DNA from: Lachnospiraceae bacterium
Lineage (GTDB): Bacteria; Bacillota; Clostridia; Lachnospirales; Lachnospiraceae
Direction of reading: 5' to 3'
NCBI GenBank assembly: GCA_900769115.1
Contig: CAAGFJ010000038.1
Span: 1-29,417 of the forward strand
DNA length: 29,417 nt
Each line of letters begins with the position of its first letter. The stretch's first letter is position 1. This document shows, one piece after another, positions 15,553 through 21,838 of the stretch. The position numbers and the translations under genes were made by a program. Below the pieces are notes generated by a model. It worked only from the letters and a program-made list of their open reading frames with translations. It had not been told where the DNA came from and did no database searches.

Positions 15553-15660
15553 ATGAGACAGATAAAAAGAGCAATTGAGGATGTATGTGTATATGTAGTG
15601 TGTGGAGTATCATTTCTTGTATTCTTAAGTGAGATTATGAATTGGATGATGTATATGTAA
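15553..15660 (+). CDS. Small 35-aa putative membrane peptide
   Basis: The ORF has a basic, charged start (MRQIKRAIED) and one hydrophobic helix (VCVYVVCGVSFLVFL), ending NWMMYM. A weak RBS (AGGTG at 15542-15546) lies before the ATG; AAAGGA lies a bit further up. The charge pattern suits a single-pass inner-membrane peptide (N-in). It is placed between ywmB and the DUF1858 promoter. I do not recognise a family. Conservation would decide whether it is real. Confidence 0.5.
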   Translation: MRQIKRAIEDVCVYVVCGVSFLVFLSEIMNWMMYM

Positions 15661-15665
15661 AGAGG

Positions 15666-15694
15666 TTGCATTTTCACTGAAAACTGTTTATAAT
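15666..15694 (+). promoter_or_regulatory. Promoter of the DUF1858 gene
   Basis: TTGCAT (15666-15671), 17-bp spacer, TATAAT (15689-15694). GAGGTT (15662-15667) and AACCTC (15695-15700) bracket it as an inverted repeat, possibly an operator or end hairpin of the small ORF. Confidence 0.8.
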
Positions 15695-15748
15695 AACCTC
15701 GTTATGGCAACACTTAGGATAAGTAAAGTATATTAGGAGGAATCTATT

Positions 15749-15961
15749 ATGGCACAGACAGTGAATAAAGATATGTTAATCGGCGAGATCATTACAATTG
15801 ATCCAGGTAACGCAGCCATCTTAATGGCAAATGGAATGCATTGCCCGGGATGTCCATCTGCTCAGGGTGAGACATTAGAGGAAGCAGCACAGGTTCATGG
15901 TATGGATGTGAATGAATTACTTCATGATATCAATGAGTATTTAGCAAAGAAGAATGCATAA
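15749..15961 (+). CDS. DUF1858 redox-disulfide small protein
   Basis: 70 aa. DUF1858, also known as the hybrid-cluster-protein-associated redox disulfide domain, spans almost the whole protein. Cys32 and Cys35 (HCPGCPSAQGETLEEAA) form the CxxC pair expected to make a reversible disulfide. The start MAQTVNKDMLIGEIITIDP is typical. RBS AGGAGG is 8 nt before ATG. It has its own promoter and a strong terminator, so it is probably highly expressed. In anaerobes this family is linked to nitrosative or redox stress, but no hybrid cluster protein gene is visible here. Confidence 0.88.
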   Translation: MAQTVNKDMLIGEIITIDPGNAAILMANGMHCPGCPSAQGETLEEAAQVHGMDVNELLHDINEYLAKKNA

Positions 15962-15994
15962 TTGTGCATGCGCCAATAGAATATGATATATGAC

Positions 15995-16039
15995 AAATCC
16001 CTCAGGATGGCAGAATAATCTGGATTCCTGAGGGATTTT
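15995..16039. terminator. Bidirectional terminator, DUF1858 / mecA
   Basis: Perfect 13-bp stem AAATCCCTCAGGA (15995-16007) / TCCTGAGGGATTT (16026-16038), 18-nt loop, with short T-runs on both strands. It lies between convergent genes. Confidence 0.85.
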
Positions 16040-16083
16040 GCAGTTAGATGCCTTTGGCGGGTTAGCAAGCCGGTTATTATGAA

Positions 16084-16908
16084 TTAAATGCTTGCTAATG
16101 TCCGGATGGCATCATTCTTAATGATTAACTTAAAATGCTCTGAGAAATAATATGGCATAGCATAATTGGCTTTGACCTTTGTGCCATATTCACTTAACAG
16201 ATTGCATGCACGTTGATAATTCTCAATATTACCGGACTGGTTGTTGACGATCAGATAATAATGGTTATCAAATGGACTCTTATATAAGGAATTAGCATCC
16301 TTGTAGATCGGAGCAACCATCACAGCAGCCTTGCTGATATCGTTGATATTCTGGAAAGAGAAGATGCGGTAACCAGTGGTCTGGGAAGCATCCTTTTTCT
16401 TATTCTTATTCTTATCTGACTTCTTATTATTCTCACGAATGGCAGCGGATAATGGAACAAAATTCGGATTCTTGCCGGATTCGGTCTGTTTCTTCACCTG
16501 TTCAATATTCTCTACAATATCGGATATAGTCTCTAATAAAGATTCTGAATTAAAGGAAAGATCATCCTCGTCGTGATCTTCCGAATCGATATCGTCATCG
16601 GCGTCAATCTCAATATTGGCATATTTGGAAAACCGGGAGAAACGGGTATCTAATTCTTCCGGGTCATCGACCTTTGTTATAATAAGGATCAGACAATCCG
16701 GATTCACGGGAATGGCTTCGATCATAAGAGGAATGTCATTCACTTCAAAACCTAACTCATCTGCAGCCTGTTCCATCATATCACGGAATAGTTCTTTGGC
16801 TTTGTCAGTACCATAAGCTAATTCGTTGAGCATAAGCTCCCGTTCTGCCAGATCTTCTTTGTTCAATGTGCAGCGAATCTGATTCTCGCTTAGTCTTTCT
16901 AACTTCAT
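16084..16908 (-). CDS. mecA: MecA-type ClpC adaptor protein
   Basis: 274 aa from ATG 16906-16908 with RBS AAGGAGA 8 nt upstream; an in-frame extension to 16947 lacks an RBS. The N-terminal domain MKLERLSENQIRCTLNKEDL (1-80) matches MecA/YpbH substrate-recognition domains, and the C-terminal part (about 175-274: FSFQNINDISKAAVMVAP to HYYLIVNN) matches the ClpC-binding domain. Between them is a low-complexity linker: acidic (DADDDIDSEDHDEDD, about 99-113), then a Lys/Asn-rich block (about 160-172). MecA brings substrates to the ClpCP protease; in Bacillus it controls ComK. No competence genes are visible, so the target is unknown. Confidence 0.88.
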   Translation of the reverse strand: MKLERLSENQIRCTLNKEDLAERELMLNELAYGTDKAKELFRDMMEQAADELGFEVNDIPLMIEAIPVNPDCLILIITKVDDPEELDTRFSRFSKYANIEIDADDDIDSEDHDEDDLSFNSESLLETISDIVENIEQVKKQTESGKNPNFVPLSAAIRENNKKSDKNKNKKKDASQTTGYRIFSFQNINDISKAAVMVAPIYKDANSLYKSPFDNHYYLIVNNQSGNIENYQRACNLLSEYGTKVKANYAMPYYFSEHFKLIIKNDAIRTLASI

Positions 16909-17405
16909 AGAATCATCTCCTTTTATATGTGGCATAAACAATAGCATATTTTTGTTAGAAATGCAACTTTCTTATAAATTAGTATAGCATATTCTTCAAA
17001 AAAAATGAAAGAAGTTCATAGAAAAAACATATTTATGAATAAATAGTCATAATCAATCATAGAAAAATCATAAAAGGTCAAAGTATATGCATTGAAAGTC
17101 ACAATTTACTTCGGTATAGTGAAGACAGAGTTTAGGGAGTAGGGTATTTACTTCATAACGGATCCGGTTACTCTATTGCGTATAATTCTGTATATTATAT
17201 GAGTCGGGCTCTAAAGTTGCGTTATACACACACATATGCACCTACAGAGTCTTAGAAAGGAGGCGATATTGTCAAATCGATGAAAATGGTCAGTGTTTTC
17301 CTTTAAGTGTAAGAAAGAATGAAGAAATAGTGAAATACAAATAAAAAAAGATATAACAGGCGGCCTGTGATCGGGCGGCCTGTTTGTAGTATCTGTATGA
17401 CGGAA
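16909..17405. other. Intergenic region, mecA promoter and an unassigned plus-strand stretch
   Basis: 497 bp without a convincing gene. The mecA promoter is probably TTGCAT (minus, 16966-16961), 17 bp, TATTGT (16943-16938). From 17140 to 17335 the plus strand has TATAAT (about 17180), a strong RBS-like AAAGGAGG (17257-17264) and no sensible ORF behind it: the nearest ATG (17281) is too far and gives 8 codons. It may encode a small RNA or be a gene remnant. Confidence 0.5.
17343..17384 (-). terminator. cwlD terminator
   Basis: On the minus strand, AACAGGC (17384-17378) and GCCTGTT (17361-17355) form the stem, then ATATC and seven T (17349-17343). The unit GGCGGCCTGT also occurs as a direct repeat here. 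Confidence 0.8.
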
Positions 17406-18080
17406 TTATTTAAGAAAACGGCAGGTGCCGACGGCAATGGCATAGGCTAATTCCTTCTGGTAATTAGGGTCTGTTAGTTTGGCGGTTTCGTCAGGGTTTG
17501 AGAGAAAGCCACATTCGATCAGAATGGATGGGATGGATGTGTTTTTCAGAATGTAATAGGATTCTGTGGATTTGATCTGCCGGGTGTTGGTGGGATCGAA
17601 TGCTAAGAGAGATTCCTGGACGAGTTGTGCAAAGGTCTTATCCTCATTGCGTCCTTGGTAATAGAATGTCTGTGCACCGTGCTGGATGGTATCCGGATAG
17701 CTGTTTTGGTGAATACTGATCATGCAGGAAGCGTTTTTGTCCGTTGTGAACTGAATCCGATGATTCAGATCAGAACGTTTTTTGTTGGATACGGAGGAAT
17801 CTGACAGATCGCGGTCTGTATCCCGTGTCATATATACGGTATAATCCTGAGCTAATAGATAATCCCGCAGATAGCCGGCAATCGCCAGATTGACATCTTT
17901 TTCTTTTACACCATCGATTCCAACCTTACCAGGGTCGGAACCTCCATGACCGACATCAATCACAATGACAGTCTGATTGCGGTGAAGTGTAATCACCTGT
18001 ACGGAGAGGTTTTTGCACAGAGGAAAGAATGCGATCAGACATAGAAGTATGCCACTATATATAAGCAGATTCTTTTTCAT
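17406..18080 (-). CDS. cwlD: N-acetylmuramoyl-L-alanine amidase, CwlD-like
   Basis: 224 aa, Amidase_3 family. An N-terminal hydrophobic segment (about 5-21) is a signal or anchor. The zinc ligands and catalytic Glu are all present: His45 (VIDVGHGGSDPG), Glu60, His124 (SIHQNS) and Glu189 (ILIECGFLSN). The size, with no extra cell-wall-binding domain, fits CwlD, which with PdaA makes muramic-delta-lactam in spore cortex peptidoglycan. A vegetative amidase is the alternative. An RBS-like AGGACAGC lies upstream of the ATG. It is divergent from sua5, and a strong terminator follows. Confidence 0.86.
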   Translation of the reverse strand: MKKNLLIYSGILLCLIAFFPLCKNLSVQVITLHRNQTVIVIDVGHGGSDPGKVGIDGVKEKDVNLAIAGYLRDYLLAQDYTVYMTRDTDRDLSDSSVSNKKRSDLNHRIQFTTDKNASCMISIHQNSYPDTIQHGAQTFYYQGRNEDKTFAQLVQESLLAFDPTNTRQIKSTESYYILKNTSIPSILIECGFLSNPDETAKLTDPNYQKELAYAIAVGTCRFLK

Positions 18081-18156
18081 GAGGAGCTGTCCTTTCTATT
18101 ATGTATCCGCATTTATTCTATTATTATGAAAAAAACAATGTGTCTATGCAGAAATG

Positions 18157-18185
18157 TTGCGAAAGAGGGGAAAGTAATATATAAT
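18157..18185 (+). promoter_or_regulatory. Promoter of the sua5 gene cluster
   Basis: TTGCGA (18157-18162), 17-bp spacer, TATAAT (18180-18185). About 60 bp before the sua5 start. Confidence 0.75.
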
Positions 18186-18245
18186 AGCAACCGAGTAAAG
18201 GAACATAGCAGGTTTCATAGAATAGGAAAGAGGCATTAGGGTAAG

Positions 18246-19358
18246 ATGGAACAGGAATTGGCAAGAGGGAATGTTGCAACGAAGGTAGTGAATGTAACAT
18301 CCTGTGAGAATAAGGAGCAGGAGCTTGCGGCAGAATTGGCAGATGCCGCAATGTGTCTGAAAGATGGCGGACTGGTTGCATTTCCAACAGAGACCGTATA
18401 TGGATTAGGAGCAGATGCACTGAATGAGACTGCAGCAAAGCGCATATATGCAGCGAAGGGAAGACCATCTGATAATCCGCTGATCGTGCATATTGCCAAT
18501 GTGGAAGATCTTGAAGTGCTGGGATATCCGAATGATAAGGCATATGCATTGGCACATGCCTTCTGGCCAGGACCGCTGACGATCATTCTTCCGAAGAAGG
18601 ATGTCGTGCCGCACGGAACAACCGGTGGTCTGGATACGGTTGCTATTCGTATGCCGTCACATCCGGCCGCACTTTCTCTGATCCGGCAGTCCGGGGTCTA
18701 TGTAGCAGCACCGAGTGCGAATACGTCTGGAAGACCTTCTCCGACTAAGGCAGAGCATGTAGTGGAAGATATGATGGGTAAGATTGAATATATTATAGAC
18801 GGTGGTCCGGTGGGCATTGGTATTGAGTCAACGATTGTAGATGTCAGTGGAGATACCCCATCAATTCTGCGTCCGGGATTCATTACAAAGAAGATGTTAG
18901 AACAGATCATTGGAGAAGTATCGATCGATCCGGCATTAGAGCGCCCGATGGAAGGATTACATCCAAAGGCACCCGGAATGAAATATACGCATTATGCACC
19001 GAAGGGACAGCTTAGCCTGGTTGAGTCAGGGGATGCGGCTGATGCGGACGGGCAGAACAAAGTAGTGCATAAGATCTGCGAGCTGGCAGATGAGCAGAAG
19101 GCGAAAGGATACCGGGTAGGGATCATGGCACCGAAAGAGACATTGGGAGCATATGAAGGACATGCAGATGCATTAGTGTGTGTCGGAACCCGTAATGAGA
19201 GGGATACCGTTGCGGCGGGACTATATGCGGCACTTCGGGAATTTGATGCGTTGGGAGCAGACTATATCTATGCAGAGAGTTTCCGGGGCGAAGGACTATC
19301 TTATGCGATTATGAACCGTCTGCTAAAAGCGGCGGGACAGAGAGTGATCAGAGTGTGA
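18246..19358 (+). CDS. L-threonylcarbamoyladenylate synthase, Sua5/YwlC type
   Basis: 370 aa, cytoplasmic. It makes threonylcarbamoyl-AMP from Thr, bicarbonate and ATP for the t6A37 modification of ANN-decoding tRNAs. The YrdC domain (about 30-215) shows the signature PTETVYGLGADAL and KGRPSDNPLIVHIAN. The C-terminal Sua5 domain (about 250-370) starts after the linker APGMKYTHYAPKGQL. Length fits Sua5 rather than short TsaC. The N-terminus is a little extended (about 25 aa before the domain). The RBS is weak (AGAGGC). In Bacillus ywlC lies close to rpiB (ywlF), and the same neighbourhood occurs here. Confidence 0.92.
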   Translation: MEQELARGNVATKVVNVTSCENKEQELAAELADAAMCLKDGGLVAFPTETVYGLGADALNETAAKRIYAAKGRPSDNPLIVHIANVEDLEVLGYPNDKAYALAHAFWPGPLTIILPKKDVVPHGTTGGLDTVAIRMPSHPAALSLIRQSGVYVAAPSANTSGRPSPTKAEHVVEDMMGKIEYIIDGGPVGIGIESTIVDVSGDTPSILRPGFITKKMLEQIIGEVSIDPALERPMEGLHPKAPGMKYTHYAPKGQLSLVESGDAADADGQNKVVHKICELADEQKAKGYRVGIMAPKETLGAYEGHADALVCVGTRNERDTVAAGLYAALREFDALGADYIYAESFRGEGLSYAIMNRLLKAAGQRVIRV

Positions 19359-19440
19359 GAATATAAGATAACATTTTGCATCGTTGATGAAGACGGATGC
19401 GTACAAGATAAGAACATGCGAGTGAAGAAAGGAGAACGAT

Positions 19441-19869
19441 ATGATAGCGTTAGGTTGTGATCATGGTGGATATGTGTTAATGCAGGAAGTGAAGAAGCAT
19501 TTAGAGGAGAGAGGACTGGAATATAAGGATTATGGATGTTATTCCGAGGAATCCGTAGATTATCCGGTGTATGCGAAGAAAGCAGCACAGGCAGTAGCGG
19601 GTGGAGAGTGTGATAAGGGAATCCTCATCTGTGGAACCGGAATTGGTATCTCAATTACAGCAAATAAAGTAAAAGGAATCCGGGCAGCGCTTTGTCATGA
19701 TTGCTTCAGTGCTGAGGCAACCAGACAGCATAATGATGCCAATATGCTTGCTATGGGCGCAAGAGTGATCGGACCGGGACTGGCACTTAAGATTGTGGAT
19801 ATCTTTTTAGACACTCCATTTTCAAATGATGAGAGACATATTCGCCGGATTCATATGATTGAGGAGTAG
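19441..19869 (+). CDS. rpiB: Ribose-5-phosphate isomerase B
   Basis: 142 aa, RpiB/LacAB fold. It interconverts ribose-5-P and ribulose-5-P in the non-oxidative pentose phosphate pathway. Features: GCDHGGY at the start, Cys64 in ICGTGIGISITANK (the Cys/base position of the family), and His97 in RQHNDANMLAMGAR. Allose-6-P isomerase or LacA/B activity cannot be ruled out, but the chromosomal neighbourhood (sua5, atpZ) favours housekeeping RpiB. RBS GGAGA is about 5 nt upstream. 82 bp separate it from sua5. Confidence 0.92.
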   Translation: MIALGCDHGGYVLMQEVKKHLEERGLEYKDYGCYSEESVDYPVYAKKAAQAVAGGECDKGILICGTGIGISITANKVKGIRAALCHDCFSAEATRQHNDANMLAMGARVIGPGLALKIVDIFLDTPFSNDERHIRRIHMIEE

Positions 19870-19874
19870 ATGGC

Positions 19875-20084
19875 ATGAAGATGTTAGCATTAATTACCCA
19901 GCTTGCTATTGCGATGCTTACAGCGATATTGATCAGTGGTGGGATTGGTTATGCGATTGATGCATATTTTGGAACGAATGTATTTGTATTTTTCTTGATA
20001 TTAGGTGTAGCAGGCGGATATAAAGCCTGCTATAATATCATCTGTAAATTTCTGGGCAGGAAGAGTCTGTTTCGGGACAAGTAG
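19875..20084 (+). CDS. AtpZ/AtpI-family protein
   Basis: 69 aa with two membrane helices (about 5-28 and 36-55) and a short basic tail. It matches the AtpZ/AtpI family: LISGGIGYAIDAYFGTNVFVFFLILGVAGGYKACYN, read in parts ISGGIGYAIDAYFG and FLILGVAGGYKACYN. These proteins help ATP synthase assembly or Mg2+ supply. It starts 5 nt after rpiB with RBS AGGAG overlapping the rpiB stop region. No F1Fo genes follow here. Confidence 0.82.
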   Translation: MKMLALITQLAIAMLTAILISGGIGYAIDAYFGTNVFVFFLILGVAGGYKACYNIICKFLGRKSLFRDK

Positions 20085-20098
20085 AAAGGAGCTTATCA

Positions 20099-20350
20099 AT
20101 GGAGAATAGTTCTCGTTATTTTTGCAATACACAGTGTGAATATTTTCCATGTCATGAGGGTGCCAATGAGCAGGCATTTAACTGTCTGTTCTGCTACTGT
20201 CCGATGAATCCTTATAAGAATTGTCCGGGGAATCCTCAATATATAACATTAGCAGACGGAACGAAGGTAAAGGATTGCAGTCAATGTCTGTATCCGCATC
20301 AGCCGGAGCATTATGATTCTATCATGCAATTCCTACGGAAGCCGTTATAA
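20099..20350 (+). CDS. Cysteine-rich small domain protein
   Basis: 83 aa with nine Cys. The pattern YFCNTQCEYFPCHEG, CLFCYCPMNPYKNCPGNP and CSQCLYPHQPEHYD fits the Cys-rich small domain family (PF04071-type), probably binding a metal. It is often seen near cobamide or metal genes in Clostridia, but there are none here. RBS AAAGGAG is 7 nt before the ATG. It is the last gene of the sua5-rpiB-atpZ group (14 bp gap). Function unknown. Confidence 0.82.
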   Translation: MENSSRYFCNTQCEYFPCHEGANEQAFNCLFCYCPMNPYKNCPGNPQYITLADGTKVKDCSQCLYPHQPEHYDSIMQFLRKPL

Positions 20351-20632
20351 GAATCCAAATTTCTTAAAATTTTCTAAAAACAACACCCCAAAATGTAACA
20401 AATGTGTAATAATTCCGACAGAAAAACCAGCAGAATTTTGTCAAAATATGTAAAATTCTGACCCTGGATCTGTGTTTGGTTTACATAATTATAAATGAGG
20501 GGTTGACATAACCGGATATTTGTGCAATAATTGTTACGAAATTGTTACAAATAAGTTGCGAAATATATGCCACTGTTATACAACTTTGTAACAAAAATAT
20601 AGAAAAGGAGAATGGAGTAATCCATAGGTGTT
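20351..20632 (+). promoter_or_regulatory. Upstream region of sleB-like gene with WalR-like boxes
   Basis: 282 bp without a gene. Two direct-repeat boxes fit the WalR/YycF consensus TGTWAH-N5-TGTWAH: TGTAAC-AAATG-TGTAAT (20394-20410) and TGTTAC-GAAAT-TGTTAC (20532-20548). A good promoter is TTGACA (20503-20508), 17 bp, AATAAT (20526-20531). A second candidate, TTGCGA (20556-20561) with TATACA (20577-20582), has a short 15-bp spacer and lies just behind the second box, the usual place for WalR activation. Confidence 0.7.
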
Positions 20633-20635
20633 ATG
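20604..20635 (+). promoter_or_regulatory. Ribosome binding site with hairpin-bridged spacer
   Basis: The strong RBS AAGGAG (20605-20610) is 22 nt from the ATG at 20633, too far. Between them ATGGA-GTAA-TCCAT (20612-20625) forms a hairpin with a GNRA-type loop. With it folded, 8 nt remain between RBS and start. Confidence 0.55.
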
Positions 20636-21148
20636 AATTTTAAGAAATTAGTAACCGTAATTGCAGCGGCATTTGCATTGTGCATCGCATTACAGATTCC
20701 ATGTCAGGCTGCAACCAAAGCTACTACAGAAGACAAGAAGGCAAATGACTATACAGAAAGCGAACTTCGTTATATGACGAGTATTATATACTGTGAGGCA
20801 AGAGGAGAGAGTTATGCCGGACAGAAAGCGGTTGGTATTGTAGTAATGAACCGTAAGAACAGTGACCTGTTCCCGAATTCAGTAAAGGGTGTTATTTACC
20901 AGAGGGGGCAGTTCTCACCAGTGAGAAACGGAAGTATGAGTAAGGCATTAAGCCTGTACGATGAACAGACCGATTCCGGTAAGATGACAAAGACGATGAA
21001 GACCTGCCGGAAAGCGGCAATCGAAGCGTTAGAAGGATCCACAACCGTTAAGGTGAAAGGTAAGAACAAAGAGATGAAGAACTATCTGTTCTTTTCGCGT
21101 AGAATCCGTAATGCAAAGTATACATTAGGTGCGCATCAGTTTAAGTAG
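20633..21148 (+). CDS. Cell wall hydrolase, SleB-like (Hydrolase_2)
   Basis: 171 aa. The signal peptide is residues 1 to about 26 (MNFKKLVTVIAAAFALCIAL, cleavage near CQA|A). The Hydrolase_2/SleB catalytic domain spans about 42-171: Glu55 in IYCEARGESYAGQKAVGIVVMNR (two pieces: IYCEARGESYAG, QKAVGIVVMNR) is the lytic transglycosylase Glu. V-YQRGQFSPV and the closing LGAHQF are also typical. It cuts peptidoglycan glycan strands. SleB proper opens spore cortex; vegetative paralogs remodel the wall. Here the WalR-like boxes favour a vegetative wall role. No peptidoglycan-binding domain is present. A terminator follows. Confidence 0.88.
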   Translation: MNFKKLVTVIAAAFALCIALQIPCQAATKATTEDKKANDYTESELRYMTSIIYCEARGESYAGQKAVGIVVMNRKNSDLFPNSVKGVIYQRGQFSPVRNGSMSKALSLYDEQTDSGKMTKTMKTCRKAAIEALEGSTTVKVKGKNKEMKNYLFFSRRIRNAKYTLGAHQFK

Positions 21149-21163
21149 ATAGAAATGTGTGTG

Positions 21164-21194
21164 AGGCTGTCGTAGTAATACGGCAGCCTTTTTA
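21164..21194 (+). terminator. Terminator after sleB-like gene
   Basis: AGGCTGTCGTA (21164-21174) pairs with TACGGCAGCCT (21179-21189), 11 bp with one G-U, GTAA loop, then five T and another T-run. Confidence 0.9.
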
Positions 21195-21340
21195 ATTTTA
21201 TGGAAAGTTCGCCCTATAAAGCAAAAACGCTCCACGCAGGATGCCACCTATAAGGCATGAATTCCTGCCGGACATCATAGTATGGTGGTAGAAATAAATA
21301 TCGTACAGGATGTGTGGAATGGATGAGAGGGGGCGTATGG

Positions 21341-21760
21341 ATGCGAAGGGCAAGAGATATCTCGGTGGTTGTGGTAAGTATGGTATTCCTGATCGCAGCA
21401 CTTTGTGGGTGCCGGTTAGAAAAGATTGAGGATAAGAAGATCAAAGACCTGGATTATACGGTTTGTGATGAGAGTAAACTGCCGGATGAACTTAAGAATA
21501 TTATAAAAGAAAAGCGAAAGGAACCATTTAAGCTTACTTACCGTACAAAGGATTATCTGTATATTGTTGTTGGTTATGGTGCGCAGGACCGGACAGATCT
21601 TAATGTAAAGATGACAGAACTGTATCTTACGGAAAATGCGATCTATGTGGATACGGATCTTGAAGCGGTGGATGCCACAACATTAGAGGAGCAGAGAGTA
21701 ACTTATCCGTGGATTGCAGTAAAATGTGAACTATATGATGTACAGGTGAATTTTCGATAA
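21341..21760 (+). CDS. Putative lipoprotein, PrcB C-terminal-like domain
   Basis: 139 aa from ATG 21341, with RBS GAGAGGGGG 7 nt upstream; an in-frame ATG at 21314 has no RBS. The N-terminus has a basic start (MRRARD), a hydrophobic stretch (ISVVVVSMVFLIAAL) and a lipobox-like LCGC, so it is probably a lipoprotein. The C-terminal part (about 60-139) resembles the PrcB C-terminal domain: YLYIVVGYGAQDRTDLNVKM ... AIYVDTDL ... VTYPWIAVK. Function is unknown. A stem GCAGGATGCC with GGCA...TCCTGC (21236-21268) lies upstream. Confidence 0.62.
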   Translation: MRRARDISVVVVSMVFLIAALCGCRLEKIEDKKIKDLDYTVCDESKLPDELKNIIKEKRKEPFKLTYRTKDYLYIVVGYGAQDRTDLNVKMTELYLTENAIYVDTDLEAVDATTLEEQRVTYPWIAVKCELYDVQVNFR

Positions 21761-21838
21761 ACAACTGGCATATTCTGTGCAGACAGTACATATAATGGGG
21801 AGTAGAGGATGTTATCAGTATGACAAGTAGGAGGGTAT

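Noticed and set aside
17150..17333. Open frame containing a stretch ending VRKNEEIVKYK
   Set aside because: No start codon anywhere in the frame after the last stop; kept only as a possible remnant within the intergenic note.
20612..20620. Start-stop mini-ORF ATG-GAG-TAA behind a strong RBS
   Set aside because: Only 1 nt from the RBS, too close for initiation; better explained as part of the spacer hairpin.
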